Of a stretch of DNA of 64,000 nt, positions 12,219 to 25,437 are shown in pieces. Source of the DNA: Daphnia pulex (Eukaryota; Arthropoda; Branchiopoda; Diplostraca; Daphniidae); contig NC_060026.1 of the NCBI RefSeq assembly GCF_021134715.1, forward strand, positions 8,485,001 to 8,549,000, written 5' to 3'. The notes under the pieces are model-generated. The model worked only from the letters and a program-made list of their open reading frames with translations, was not told the DNA's origin and made no database searches. Within the stretch, counting starts at the first letter, position 1. The number at the start of each line of letters is the position of its first letter. A program made the position numbers and the translations under genes.

Positions 12219-13344
12219 AATGTCATGTTCAAGGTAAATTTATATTGAGACTTATGAGGGAGCTTCAACATCTAAATTCAATTATTAACAGAAGTTAACT
12301 GGAAATATAAAATGCTAGTAATTTTCAATGTGATTTTCTGTTTCATTCACTATCAAATTAAATCTTGTGTGTTACACTTACACTTCCCCGCTTGAAATTA
12401 ATCATATGAAAACAAAGAAATGAGTAACCGACATTCGTGCAGTTTTTCCCCATGTTGGTCCTCAAGTTATTACAATTCCAGCAAATTATGTTGATTGCCT
12501 TGGTGCCCTTGAAAGACATTTTTTACCACAAGCGTTTTTTCTCGCATTTTTTTGTTTTTTGTTTGGGGGATAGGAGAGACTGAATTCCACCAACCACATG
12601 TCTACAGGCAAGTGTGAAAATCCTCGTCTCCTTTAGATGACTTTTAACGGGCTGCTACACTTGTACAGCCCATAAAAGAAAATGTGTTGTTGCAAATGAT
12701 TAAAAATGAAGGAGACGACAGCTCACGGAGAGTCAGAGACCCCACTACCACAAAGGTATAGTAGTCAAACCTATTCATGCATTATAGTTTATGGTTTGTA
12801 GGTACCTCGACGATACAGTCAACAAGGAGAACTTAACGATGTCTTCCGGTGGTCTAGCTTGAAAGATTTTGCATGAATAACAAAATAAGTCATGTACGTC
12901 GTCAAACATTTTGTAAATATTGGCAATATTGTCATGAAAGTAGCTGATGAAAGGCGCGACGGCTTAAAGCGAATTCGAGGTTATATAAAAAATTCCATAA
13001 TTACTAATTAGTTTGTATGTGGGAAAAAACCAAGGTCCTTCTAGAGAACAGGTACACAGTTAAGTATCGTAAAAGAAATTATACGTGTATTTTACTTCAC
13101 TGCTCAGTTCAAGGTGTTATTTAATTGGAGATGGTATTTTTAATTCATGTAAGTGACCAGTGGATGATGTGTACATAACCTCCAAACGTTTTTGCTGCCA
13201 CCGTACCGCACATTTTGATAGCGATCCTCCATATGTTTGCTCCAGCTTTTCTGTACTCTCTCTTCTTGCATGTCTTCCCTTTATTGAGGCTATAGCGACG
13301 AGTTACGATGTATAATAATAACAAGCTAAAAAAAAATATATAAT
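12219..13344. other. Intergenic, convergent with the next gene
   Basis: This is the shared 3' region between FANCL (+) and the DUF4789-like gene (-). I see no coding frame, RNA gene or clear repeat. Confidence 0.45.
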
Positions 13345-15740
13345 TTAATGCGTTGCCGACAGCTTCTTGAATGGCGCGCTCCTTTTTTTGCGGAGGCCGC
13401 TACTGCTGACGATGGGCGGCAAACAAGCCGGGAGAGAGGTTTGATCGTCCAAACGGAAGAGCATCGATTTTAGACAAGGCCCTGAAAAATATTTCGAAAC
13501 ATCTCTTGAATGATCAAAATTTTGTGGATTAACATTTTTTAAAAAGTGAATTTCAACCTTGAGTCAAATGCTGGTAACACTTTCCATCGGCCGGCCAGTA
13601 ATTTTGTTTCATCGTGTCTGCCTGACAGTCGCACTTGGATTGGCCAGTGACGGCGTCGGCCGTAATTAATTGACCGAGCGGACATTTATCTTGAGTCAGC
13701 TTTTCGACGCAAATTCCTTTTTCTACATCAGGCGCAAAAGCGGTGAAGCAGGTGCATCCGGTCTTTTTGGTGACGGGGTCGAAATTGAAATATTGCCCAG
13801 CTGGACATGGACCAACCGAGTGATGTTCATAACATTTCCCTTCAAATAAATGCGCCAACCAGGAACTCTTACATTGGCAAGACGTTCTGCCCGTCTCTGG
13901 ATCGAGATAGAAAAGCTCGCCAAATTGGCACGGTCCTGAGTGAAAAATTGTTTTGAATGAATAGAAAAAGTGAGTTGAATTAAAGCACCTTGTCTCCACT
14001 GTTTGTAGCAATTGCCGTCCTGCAGCCAGGAGTACCAGTTGTCGAATCGCTGACAGTTCTGTGATTAATCAATTAATGTATGTTACGGTTCTATCGATAT
14101 GAAAACAGATTTACTCGAAAAAACATTCGAAAACGTGACGTTGGAAAAATTCGAGACGAAAGAATGTCAAAAGATTATTTGATTGACCAGCACCACCAAT
14201 GTCGACGGATTTAGGTCGTTTGGAATCACCGCGCTGTAATCGATGACCCTGTACTTAAAAAATAGAATTCCTGGCTGAAAGGACCAGTTTATGACCTTTT
14301 TAGGTAGACATTGGGCTGGCTGTTGGGTGCGATCGTAGACGAACCAGTGACCGTATTCACAGGGTCCTAAAGAATTGTGACATTACGAATAAAATTGTTG
14401 CCTCTATTTTATTAGTTTGACACGAATCGACATCTAACCTTGGTTATAGGCGGCGTAGCAGCGACCGTTGTCCATCAGGGAGGATGCCGGCAAACAAGCA
14501 CATCTGGCTGAGCTGACAGTCGTACCGTCAGCATCGCTCACGAAACAAGAAATTGGCGTTTCCTATATACAAATCCCCGGACACTTGCGTTATTAGATTG
14601 AGGTCACAAAATCTTGTGAATCAATTTAATTTTTCCGTAACTATGAAAGCTGTGCGAAAAAAAATATAGGTTACCTGAGGACATTGAGTCGCGTTGCATG
14701 GCCCTACGCGCTGCGTATTAACTTGGTAACAGTTGCCGTCGTCCCATTCGACGTGTCCTTCTTGGCAAACGCATTCCGGGCGCAATGTGCTGTAGTTAAA
14801 ATGGAGCACTTTTCCAGACGAACATGGCCTGAATGGGAAACGTTTTGTATATTATTGGCTACTAAACTAGCCCAATCATTTGTATGACGACGACCCGGTG
14901 AAAAAAATCTGGTTCATTACCCTCTGGTGTACAGTTCAAAACATTGACCTGAATCGGGGTGGTAGTGCATGGTCAAGTTCTGGCTGCAAGTGCAACGTTC
15001 CTGAATCAAGAGTTGACCTTTTTGGCAAGGACCTTGAAACGAGCAAAAAAATAGTACCGCATTCATAACCAAATTCAACGACGATGATGTCATTACAGCT
15101 GCTATACACCACGGTCTAATGACGTAAGACTATTGTTAGGGTCATTTCTGCCAGACGGAACCACCCAACCAACTCTCATATAAATTTAAAAATAGAGTAC
15201 GGCTGTGTACAAATGTTGTAATTAAATGTTTAATTAATCGGATGATTAAACCGATTAAACCTCCACAATTTATTTTTCGCTGCGTAGGTATAATACACCA
15301 CGACGAAGAGCTTATATTAGAAATTCGCAATTGTTAAACTTAATCTTACATTGCGAGATGTGTATAGCAGAGCATGATTTAGCAAATTTTCTGAATTAGA
15401 AAGTCTTACCTTGTGTGTACTCCTCGTAGCACTCGCCATCAGACGTAAGTCGGGTCCAGAACGGTGGGCACTGGCACTCGGATGTCTCGAGTTGGGAATT
15501 CCAAATCAGCTTGTGCCCGGGTTTGCAAGGGCCTTGCGTCATTTCACGGTAGCAGATCCCATCCATGGGCCAGTACAGATGATACGGAAGGCAAGCGCAT
15601 TCGGCTTTACCTGATACAGGATTTTCCACCAACTCGTAACCTTCTGGACAAGTTTTGATCAGCGATCGCTGGCGACCGTCAACCGCGCCCGCACCGACCG
15701 TCAATAAAAGCGCACACGCCAATAACCATTTCATGGTCAT
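13345..15740 (-). CDS. Secreted cysteine-rich DUF4789-like protein
   Basis: Eight minus-strand exons with matching phases give 494 residues: 15740-15410, 15032-14921, 14828-14675, 14562-14439, 14366-14188, 14058-13989, 13935-13558 and 13481-13345. The start (MTMKWLLACALLLTVGAGA) is a clear signal peptide, so the product is secreted. The body is a chain of cysteine modules of about 40-60 residues. Most begin GPC or KCP, contain CxC, and end GxCY followed by a few residues and TQG; most module borders coincide with phase-1 introns placed inside the Gly codon. This fits the arthropod DUF4789 family, whose function is unknown. The last exon is basic (RKKRS, a possible furin-type site). If exon 7 is not spliced, a TGA ends the protein at 13553; the fitting GPC exon downstream argues for splicing. 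A TG repeat lies about 200 b upstream. Confidence 0.87.
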
Positions 15741-18571
15741 TCTGATTCAAAGAGAGAATAATTTCCTCGGAGCTGTTGTATATCGAGAATTTGCCGTGTG
15801 CAAACTATTGAAAACGGTGGTGGTGACGGTACTAGACCAGCCGATCGACTGAACACTCCAGACTGGAGCTCAGGTACTCCCTTGTTTCTCTCCCGGAGGG
15901 CGTGCTTTGAGCTGCTCTGGTGATTGTGTGTATGTGTGTGTGTGTGTGTGTTTGGCGATGAGGGAAAAGACAAAACAATGAAAGTCACGTGACTATTCCC
16001 GTTAGGTGTATGGCAATATAAGAGTCTAGGGCGGCAGCTATGTGCGCATTTGAGTCTCTGCTATAGCACCACACCCCTCTCTTTCACGTCGGATATAGCG
16101 ACACACGAACAATAGTCGGTGTGTGTATAGGTGTTGACCGAGAATCGGTAAAAACAGCAGGATATTGCCTCGAGAGAAAGTGACGGATCAATCAGCTGAT
16201 ATACTTGCTGGTCTTTTGGTAATCATTCACATGCATATGTAGTTATTGTTTCACGGAGCCCACAGTCTTGCCGAGCCTCATTTATACACTTTGTTCGTTT
16301 CGTTTTGTTACAGTTCGGTGTTCTCTTCCAGTAGAAAACCTTGTCGGTCCCATTTCGATAAAGTTCTAACTTTCCCTTCAAAATCTCTTATTTTCGAAAT
16401 AAGGAGAAAAACGGGGAGAAAAACAAATCTAGTTCTGGGTAAATAAGACCAGCAGGGAACGGTTCCAATAAAGACGCACGGCTGCCCAATGAAGAAAACC
16501 CCAAAACGCAATTTGAATTTTCTCAATGTTTTCAGCGAGCTTGTTATCATCGCAGTATGGGTGGTGCTGGGCAGCTAGCTCTCACTACCTTGCAGAAGCT
16601 CTTTCGGTTCTCAGACGTTATATAAAATGAAAATAATGAAAGCGGTAAGTGAGCTAAGGAGAATACTCCATTCAGCTTCATAAAGAGAACAGACAAAGAA
16701 AAAAAAAAGGGTCGGCACACCTTTGATTGGGTGCGATCGGGACATGGCAGGACTTTCCCTTTCGCCTCTAGACGGGGCTCAGCCTTGAAAATTATTTAAT
16801 GCCAACCGATTCGGTTGGAATAACGAAATTTCAGATGAAGAAAAGAAAAGAGAGTTTCGCTGAACGGACTCTGTGTACACCAGGTTGTTGAGGTGCGGAA
16901 TTGAGCAATATAGCCTACTATATTTGAACTAAAAGATCCTGGGGATGATCTCAAAGTTCAATGTCTTCCGGGTAGGACATTGAACTTTTCAAAAGTAACG
17001 GTATTCAAGTTTTTTGTTTTTTTGTTTTGTTTTGGTCGTGTCCTGGTATTTTTTTGTTTTTTAACTCAGCACACCCCCTTATTTTCCCACGTAGACTACC
17101 TGAGCTGGATGATCCTTTTGTTCATTGCTCTTTAATGTTAATACAATCAATTTTAAAGACATCAAAATAATGCTGATTCATTGTTTGTTGGTCGAAGAAA
17201 AGAAAGTGAAAGTAAAAAAAAAAAATCTATTTCCGCTGTTTCCGCTGTAGTTTGATCCTTAACTATCATAATAATGCTGCACTAACACCCACCACGAGCG
17301 GATGTAACAGAATAAAAAGATGGAAAATCAATTCATTGAATAGGAGGTGGAAATTGACTTTACTTTATCCAGCGTTCAAGTTTATTGCGACATATACACT
17401 AATACACACATTGTTGAGCTAGAGAAAGTATTTAGAAAAACAAATTATTTCTGAATCAACAATTTTATATATTCAATGCCAATTTTAACCTACCAATTTT
17501 GTTGCAAATGCGACCTCTTATTAGCAATTTTATAAATTCATGTGATATTGCCTATATTACCTTTTCTAACGATGAACCATATTAGTGCATTCAAGCCCCC
17601 GAAATAAGTCAAAGTGAGAAAAGGAAAACAAGTGTGACTTTCCAACAGAACTAACGTTTTCTGCATGGTGGATTATTGACACACATAGCACGTATATACG
17701 TAGCTCTACTGAATGTGTGGTACCAAAACTTTCTGTTTTCGTGCCTTTGTTCACGTCGGATACTGAGAAAGATACTACTCCAGTTCCCGGTTTTTCAGTG
17801 AGTAAAAGGACCTACACATCGAGAAAACTGATGTAAAAAATAGATTTTTTGGCTAAGCAAGCTGGTAAGTTTTATTTTAACTATTTATCGTAAACAAAAA
17901 AATCTACAAGATTGGGATTCGCGCAAATCGACTTGGCACAAAATTCTACTCAAGGTTATTGAATTGATTATATTTTAACCTCCTAAGGCAGATTTCCGCA
18001 AAAAAACAAAACAATTACAGCTTTTCGTTGCGGCGTTTAGTTTCACTGAGTGTGTGCGATTTCGTGTTTGCGGTTGAAATTCTCGACGGAGCCGTAAGCT
18101 TATCCGTATCCAACCCCCCTTCCCTCCTTTTAAAAATGTTTAAAAAAGATTACAGGCGGTGAATATTTTTTATTTGATTTTATTTGTTCCGTCAGAACGT
18201 TGTCCTGAAAAAAAAAAGTAATTAGATGACAACGCTAAAGTGCGAATTTCTACGAACAGAGCTTTATTTTCAATGCATATTGAATTGAGTTAGTCCCGTT
18301 ATAATTGGTAAAGCAAACAGGACGAGCGAGTCAATTTGATTTATATACTTGAGCTTAGTTATAAGAACAAGGACTAGCGGGAAATTGGCGTTAACTTGAA
18401 TGAGATTGATAAAGAAAAAAAGCACAATTACGCACTTTCTCAAGAAAATCGAGACACACGTGCTTATTTATCTACAAATATTGATGGACTAATCGACTGA
18501 TCTATCTAAAACTCTCGTAGAGAGATCGAGATTCACGTCGTTGAGTGTGGGAATTTGGTCTCCAACGGCTT
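15741..18571. other. Intergenic upstream of the DUF4789-like gene
   Basis: A (TG)n microsatellite lies at 15926-15951. The rest is AT-rich with no supportable gene. It must contain the promoter of the minus-strand gene ending at 15740 and the 3' region of the next gene, but I cannot place motifs. Confidence 0.45.
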
Positions 18572-20387
18572 CTAAGCAATTTTTGCGGTTTTCGCTTTAC
18601 TTTTGACTGCTGTTGGACAATGCTGTGGACTAGTTGCAACTCCTTTCTTAGATGCACCATTGCTGATTGTGAGGGATCTACGTTTGGAGTTAGACGCCAC
18701 GTGTCCCTTAGTCTAAGAAAGAATATTGATGAAATTGCCAATTTAAACTTGATTTTAAAATAAGATTTGAAACCTTTTTCACTTCTTGCCGGTGATACAA
18801 TACGCAACCATAGAGGCAGATCATAGACAAGATAGACTGGATACCCAGCCAGAGAGCGATAGTCAATATCTGAGTATGTTCAAAAATCTCTTTGCCGAAT
18901 TTGATGCAAATGATTAATTCAGTAAACAAAATGGCACCGAAAACCCAGCACTGAGTGCCAACACGAGTACAGCGAGCGTCCGTCACATAAGTATAGTATT
19001 GTCTGATAAAATACGAAAAATGTTAGAGCAATTTAATAATTGGATAGAATAAATGTTTACCTGACTGAAGGAGCGACAATCAGGCCAATAACAACGAGTC
19101 GCCATAGATTGAGCATATGACTCGGCGGAAGTTCAAAAATGTGTTTGAGGAAGAACGTGTTCAACTCCGTGATTTGCCAAAAGAACACTAACTGGCAAAC
19201 GGCGAGGAAGCGCATGTAGGATGAGTAAGGATCGAGCCATCGAACGTTTGTCCACGACTCTGGGGTGAACTGCAATACAGCTCGTTTGATCTTATCCGAT
19301 GTGGTTGGAATATCTTTGATGGATTCCCATTTATATTCGCGCATTTCAAGGTAATGACACAATTTCATGCCCACCCAAATTCCGAGACCATTGCATAATA
19401 GAATATCAAGAATAATCGCATCCCACCTTGAAAATGAATAAGTATTACTAAAGGCGAAAAACACACTAATAAAAGTACTGTTAAACTTACCAGCATTCTA
19501 CAAAATTGGGAAGAAGATGAGCAAAAGCAATCTGAAAACAAATAGCGATGAATCGAGCATAAGAATACGGAATAAGATAAATTGAGATTTTGTTTCATTA
19601 TATACCTCGGTAATCTCCCACATCACGCTGATCGTCCACAAAATTCCGTAATGGCGAACCAACAGGGCTTTCATTATCCAACCAAAAAAATGAGAAGCAG
19701 CAAATACATCCATATGTGACCAAACCCTTTCTAAACTAATGTCTGAACAATTGACTCCATATTCCTTAAACAAAATGAAAAACATCAGTAAACATTTTGA
19801 TGAAATGTGACAATTCAGATTTTTTTTTTTTACTTTGTCCATATCGATGTGGAAATTTTCAAGAGAAGGATCTGTCCACACCAAAATGCTTCGTACAGTT
19901 TGATAATTTTGGAAGAGGAAAAACTGTAAAGAAATTAAATGTCATGTTCGAAATTTTCAAATAAATTTTTTAGTGATGAGAACACTTACCTGAAGAGCAA
20001 TTAGGTACAAAACTGAAAGACCAAAAACCATCCTCCAAACAGCAGGATGAGGCCGTGTAAAGGGTCCATTTGGGAAGGCAAGGACAGATATAACCAGAAA
20101 AATGAATATTACACACCTTACTCCAGCCCAGATATTTTCTCGGAAATCGTCGTCATTTCTAAGAAAACGTTTTTTAAATAAATTAAATTGTAAAACATTG
20201 ACTGATTTAAGTATTACCTAGTGAAGGCCGAGTATAAAAGCAACGATGAAATAGTTGTCAACAAAGTAATTGTGTGTGGTTTGTAAAAAAAATCAAGTGA
20301 AATATCGTCGACTGGTCTTTCATTAATCACATAAAAGTGATCTTCGTCTTGTGAAACATTGGAATATGTCCTTTTTCTACTCACCAT
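18572..20387 (-). CDS. PTDSS: Phosphatidylserine synthase (base-exchange, PSS1/2 family)
   Basis: The enzyme swaps serine for the head group of phosphatidylcholine or phosphatidylethanolamine at the ER and mitochondria-associated membrane. Eight minus-strand exons in phase give 454 residues: 20387-20218, 20158-19990, 19923-19834, 19764-19606, 19531-19491, 19426-19061, 19002-18774 and 18712-18572. Very conserved blocks are readable: [88 protein letters not shown] and [13 protein letters not shown]. Several hydrophobic membrane segments alternate with these, and the C-terminus is a basic Ser/Lys-rich tail. All are typical of the family (human PSS1 has 473 residues). I cannot tell PSS1 from PSS2 by eye; the sequence looks closer to PSS1. 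No defect was seen. Confidence 0.94.
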
Positions 20388-21339
20388 CGTAAAGCTGCTT
20401 GTAAAATTTAAGAAAAAATTTACGAATCGTCGATCGTGTTTGCAGGCTAATAATTGTCTGCTGTTGTTAGTGCCATGGCAACCATGATGGCAACAGAATA
20501 AGTAGTGACACCTATGCAATCATAGTGCAATCGATGAGGCAAAGTAGATAATTTTAAAAAGATAACAATGAACTTTGTATTTGTAGTTGTAGATAAGAAT
20601 CACTATTGTGCCTCGCGCCTAGCGTCGCCAGTTTCCCTCCGGGACTTTTGGGGTTTAACTTAAATGAGGGAGTGTGCATAATAAATTTTTGGGGGTTCGG
20701 AGAAAGGTTATATATAGGTTAAGTATTTTTTCGCGCAATGTAGGGTGATTGCTCGGCGCTTATTATAAACATCATTTTGGGGTGTAACTGTAATCCAGGA
20801 GCACGCCTAACTATTTTTTTTTTCGGTTACCTTTTGACCATTTTCACAACTTGTATCATTTGGATCCCTATCATGTTGGAATTGAAGACATTGAATGCAA
20901 CTTTAAAGCCGGACTATCTAGGCAACAAATTTTGTTTTCTAATGAAGAGAGGGCAGAATTTTCTTCAACTCACTTATAGATTAGCGAAGAGTGATTTATG
21001 GATCAACTTAGTTGAGTAGCCTAGTGAATTTCTTACGAAGCATTCTAAGTAAATTTATGCAACCAACTCCGCGGATCTACTCAGAGAATTATCCTCCACG
21101 GATAACCAATTCCATTCGTCATCATTTTTCTAAAATCATTTCTCATGACCGAAATGTTAAGCTCTATGTACCGCTTTTCTATTCGAAACTCGGTGTCGTT
21201 GGATAGCTGTCACAAGCAGGGGTATGGAGAGAAATCGAACAAAGGTTTTTATATAGCAAACCGCGATTGGTTGTATTAAATTCCAACTCGTAACACGTAG
21301 TTTTACAATGCCAAGAATGAGGGTAGTAAAGCCATGATT
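20388..21339. other. Intergenic, no gene seen
   Basis: This is the upstream region of the phosphatidylserine synthase gene. A plus-strand open frame at 20777-21019 shows no recognisable domain, and I do not call it. Confidence 0.4.
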
Positions 21340-22856
21340 TTAAGACAATAAGACTAGTTTTATCATATGAATACTCTCATTCCAGTTCACAAAAACGCTG
21401 AAATAAGAACAATTGAGAGAAACTGAGTTTGTGTTGCGGTAGACGACGTCAAACAAAAGGACGGAGAAGAAGAACGGATGGGTGCTGAGTCCGAGGAAGC
21501 AAAAGATGAGGTAAACGACGTGGTAGACAATCTCCGTGTCCGTGCAGATTTGTCTGACGCTCCGCTGGAATGTCCCGGCGTTGCCCATGATGCTCAGCAG
21601 ATGGACGCCCTTCAACACTACCGCGGCGGTGCCAAGGAGCATCAGTGTGGGTTGAGGGCCGGCTGAGCAAATAAGCCGGAGGATGACTGTCATGACGAGA
21701 GTCCTGATACCCGACGGTTTGGGTAACGTGATGGCCACAGCGGCGGATAGGAGCATGACGGCCCAGATGAGACCTGAATTAATAAATGGAAAAGATCGTT
21801 GAAAAGATGGAAATGGGAGTTACTATTCCAAGTTGGGCAGACCTGAGAGGTGAGTGCCAGGATCAGGAGCCGGTCCGTCAGTGTCAAACGGGTAAAAGAA
21901 GGCGACAATCAAGTTGATAATGACGGCCAAATTGAAGAGGATTTGACTCCAGATGGACATGTGCGAGCTGACCCAAAAGAGGAACGGCTGTCCGCGCAAT
22001 TTCTTCTGCCATTTCATCTCGTCAAACATGTCGTCGACTCCTTTGAAGAAGGCGGCCACTTTCGATCCCTGGTCGTCGCGCTCCGCCGTGTGGAAGACGC
22101 GCACTTTCGTGTCGTTGGTCAAATACTCGCACATTTCCGGAATGGGGAAGACAATCTGCTCCATCGTCCGGTCGTGACGGACAATTTCGATTTGCGCCGT
22201 GTGATCGGCGTAGCACTGCAGGGCCGCATCACCGCTAACTCCGTCCACTGGCGGCGGTTTCATCAGGGCGGCCAATTCTTTGTTGTGCTGCGCCAATTGG
22301 TGGCACAAAATGTAAATGTTCTGGCCGACTTCTTTGGGACTGGCCGCCTCTTCTCCACCGACCAACTTTTGGTGATAGGCTTTGCAGGCAACGTCCACCA
22401 ATTGGCGAGGATTCATGTTGTACAGGATCCTTTCCGCGTTCTCGCTTTCGCCACGACTCTCCATGACGGCCAGCAACAACTTGGAGGCGTTGTTTTTCAA
22501 CTCTAAAACAAGATCCATTCTCCGCTGCCCTAAATAATTGATACAATAATTATTAGAATCAAATGGAATGAAAGGAAATTGTTACCTAATGGATTGATGT
22601 CGGTAAGAAGAAGAGCCTTGATGATGTCCAGTCCATTCGACTCGTGAGTGGCGATGCAGTTTTGGTTTTCGTGACAAGGTCCTTGGCACTATTCCGTCAA
22701 TGTTTCCAGGGTTTGGTTGATGAGGGTGACGTTGTGCTCATTAATGTAGAGGCCGAGCAGACCCAGTTCGCCCGTCGTCGATCCGCAAATGCAGTCGATG
22801 AACATGAGTGTCTCTGACACTAAATTGTAACTGTTTTTGTTGGACTGGGGCACTGG
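21340..22856 (-). pseudogene. ITPR: IP3 receptor C-terminal fragment, pore missing
   Basis: Minus-strand segments 22856-22586, 22529-21843 and 21773 to about 21430 match the end of the regulatory domain and the first membrane helices of the inositol 1,4,5-trisphosphate receptor, an ER calcium channel. Clear blocks are [90 protein letters not shown] and [17 protein letters not shown]. Two introns with good splice sites are kept, so this is a genomic duplicate, not a retrocopy. A TAG at 22691-22689 replaces the conserved Tyr before CQGPC. Similarity ends after LLFDVVYR; the selectivity filter (GGGVGD), S5-S6 and the cytosolic tail are absent down to the stop at 21340. It cannot be a channel. 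The upstream side runs into an Hsp90 fragment. Confidence 0.85.
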
Positions 22857-22874
22857 GCTACTCTTGTGGACATC

Positions 22875-23113
22875 ATGCGTTGATGTCGAGAGTGAGTCAG
22901 CATTCTTGTTGAGGACAATCTTGATTTTAAGATCCTTACCTCTGTCCAACTTGCTTGGGTCAGTCAGGGATTCATAACGGATCTTGTCTAGGGCATTTGA
23001 GGAGTTGGAGATCGACTATAGAAGGTGTTGATAATCAAGCTCATAAGCTGAGCAATCTTGGCCTGGAATGTGAAAGTCTCAGCTTCGTCTTCCATTTGAA
23101 CTTCTCCAGGCAT
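22875..23113 (-). pseudogene. HSP90: Hsp90 N-terminal fragment fused to the IP3R fragment
   Basis: Minus-strand sequence from 23113 reads [20 protein letters not shown] and [13 protein letters not shown], the start of cytosolic Hsp90. It then loses roughly 25-30 b near 23014-23019, where the stretch around KEIFLREL should be, and shifts frame. It continues with [17 protein letters not shown] and GKDLKIKIV. Similarity fades near 22875 and the same reading frame runs straight into the IP3 receptor fragment. Only about the first 85 residues of Hsp90 are present; most of the ATP-binding domain is missing. It is a non-functional fragment. Confidence 0.82.
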
Positions 23114-25080
23114 CTAAAAAGGAAAAAGAAATATTTTCAGTAAGAAATGTTTGTCAATTGTTGTAGATCACACTCAAAAATTGAAATTCTACATATCCAT
23201 ATGGACTTGAGGCATACCAAAAAATGTGTAAATAACCAATTTGTTTGTCTAAACACATAGGAAAACTTACTTTGCTTTAGAAGATATGTTGTTGTTATTT
23301 TATTATTTTAATTGTTTTATTTTATTTTATTGTTATTTTTTATTTTAAGTTTAAGTTTAATAACATTCAAACCATGTTCAAACGTAAACAAACAAACCGG
23401 ACGCTTTTTTGGATCTACATGTATGTATAAGGCCGCCGGACAGTCGTTAAACTTAAAACTACTACCGAACTCACTTCTAGTAGGCCTGGAAACTAGCTTC
23501 TTGGGTTGACGCGCTTCAAGCCGGGAAAATGAGCCTCAATGTGGCGCATCTAGCGGCATAAAATAAAGATTAGTGCGTCTTTGGCGGGAATAGCGGTGGC
23601 CATCGAAAGCTAGTGGCGCGTTTTTGGCGACTGCGATTTTACAGGGAAAACGCTGTGTAAAAACACAGATACCCCTGGAAATTACATCTATATGAAAGAG
23701 ATTTCTGCGAGCAATCTATGTCTATAAAAAGTGAAGGCATTTTGCGTAACATTTCCGTACGTTTCGTGTTGAAGAATACAACCTTTTTTCGTACGTTTGA
23801 ATAGCGATTTGTATCGTAGCGGTGGCGTGTCGAAACTGAGCCTCCTTCGACTGTGACTAGAATCCCTACGGGAAATTAAATCTTTAAATGTACCTTCCCG
23901 ACAAATAAACTGTTTTACTTGTGCAAAAATAGAATGTAATTTAAATGTTTTGGATTCATTATTAACACACACATTGTTTTAACGAAAAAACAGTTTTATA
24001 AATTTTTTAACTAATAGCAATAATATTATTTTTTCCTATCCCAAACGGTACTGCAAAATATCAATGCATCTGGTGGACAAACAGTTTTCTTGTAAAAAAA
24101 AATTTATCAAGGCCTTCACCCACTTAACACGGACTCTGGTCCGTGTCCTGCACGATTCCTTATGGGCTATAGCGGATGGAAATCTATAAGTCTTACAATT
24201 TGGTTATTTATAGTCTATTAAAATAAACAAAGTTACAATTTACAAACTGTAAGGAAATAGATGTAACTCAAGTATGGCTTGGTGCGGAGGAAGAACAAAG
24301 TCAATTTGACTTTGAGTAAAAAACAAAAGTTTTGCGCGAAATAAAAAAGGGTTGATTAATATGTGGATGACTCATGTAAATGTAAACGAATGGCGGCGCG
24401 TAACGTTGGCGTGCGTTTCATTTTAAAACCTGGAGCTGAAGGCACATTTTGACATTTGCCGATCAGGGTTTTGTAGATAGAAATAAATGCCCTCAGATCA
24501 TCTTATCGATAACTCATCGGCGAATATGCTAATTTTAAATAGCTATTAATAGATCTCAACAGTAAATAATTCGTTGATTATTTCTTTGCCGGAACCTTTT
24601 GTTTTCATCACATCTAGTTAAAATACGGAGAGTGCAGGTGATACTTACAATGTAAAATTTAAGTGTGGAACCTCATACTTAACTATTTTAGTTTTGATGG
24701 GGGGTTTTTATCTAAACCTAACATTCCTTTTCAACTATTAATTTTACATTTTAACTTAAAGGTATTTATAATAAATTAGTTTCGTACTCCGTAGGCGAAA
24801 TTCGATTAATTCCAATATTTGTAATTTTTGTGAGAAAGGGCAACCATTCACAGTTCCACGTCTCCACACCAACCCACATTGGTGCACTGAAAACCCCCAA
24901 AATTTTTTAAAAATCCAAACGGTTCAATATTTTAGATCAATTAATAAAATCTCGATGGCCGATACGCAGTAGCGTTTCATTTTTGATTTAAAGAAAAAAG
25001 ATCAAAATAGGATCGAAATATTTCTCTTCCGGCTGGCAGATGGCTGCCTGGCCGCCGGTCTCGCCTCGCTTACCCCATCC
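23114..25080. other. Intergenic, AT-rich
   Basis: A simple T/A-rich stretch spans 23280-23350. At about 23540-23560 there is a GGCGCATCTAGCGG motif. A short perfect hairpin (CACGGAC, TCTG, GTCCGTG) lies at about 24128-24147. No gene could be supported. Confidence 0.4.
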
Positions 25081-25373
25081 ATGGTGTATTAGTATGGTGG
25101 GGGAACTTTTGTTGGAATCGGCTATCTCGGCTGAAGCCAGTGGTCACGTATGATCAGCGCTGCCTGGTGGACAATTGGGTGAACTATGAGCTATAAACGG
25201 TTTGAAAATTTTCTAAGTCCGATTGCACTTTGCTTATGTACTTATAAAGCTATAAAATCGTAAAAAATTAGTCAATAACAGTAATTAAGTATTATTTTTC
25301 CAGCTTAAATTATTTCAAAATTAATAGACAATAAATATGAAAAAAAAAGAAATTTAGTAAATGGGACTCGATA

Positions 25374-25437
25374 CTGTCTACCCAGGAGTCGTAGCTCGTA
25401 TCTTTAACCATTGCGACAACCGGAATATGTCTGCACT
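25374..25437 (-). other. tRNA-like Pol III promoter segment in copy A
   Basis: On the minus strand GTCGCAATGGTTAAAGA (A-box-like) is followed by GTATCGAGTCCC (B-box-like) at tRNA spacing. It aligns with the better-kept segment in copy C. It is too degenerate to be a working tRNA. Confidence 0.5.

Noticed and set aside
15411..15988. Overlapping plus- and minus-strand frames around the DUF4789-like first exon
   Set aside because: Only the minus frame has a signal peptide and the cysteine modules; the others are shadows or run through the TG repeat.
21850..22506. 218-codon plus-strand open frame
   Set aside because: It lies exactly opposite the IP3 receptor fragment, whose conserved protein blocks are on the minus strand; a shadow frame.
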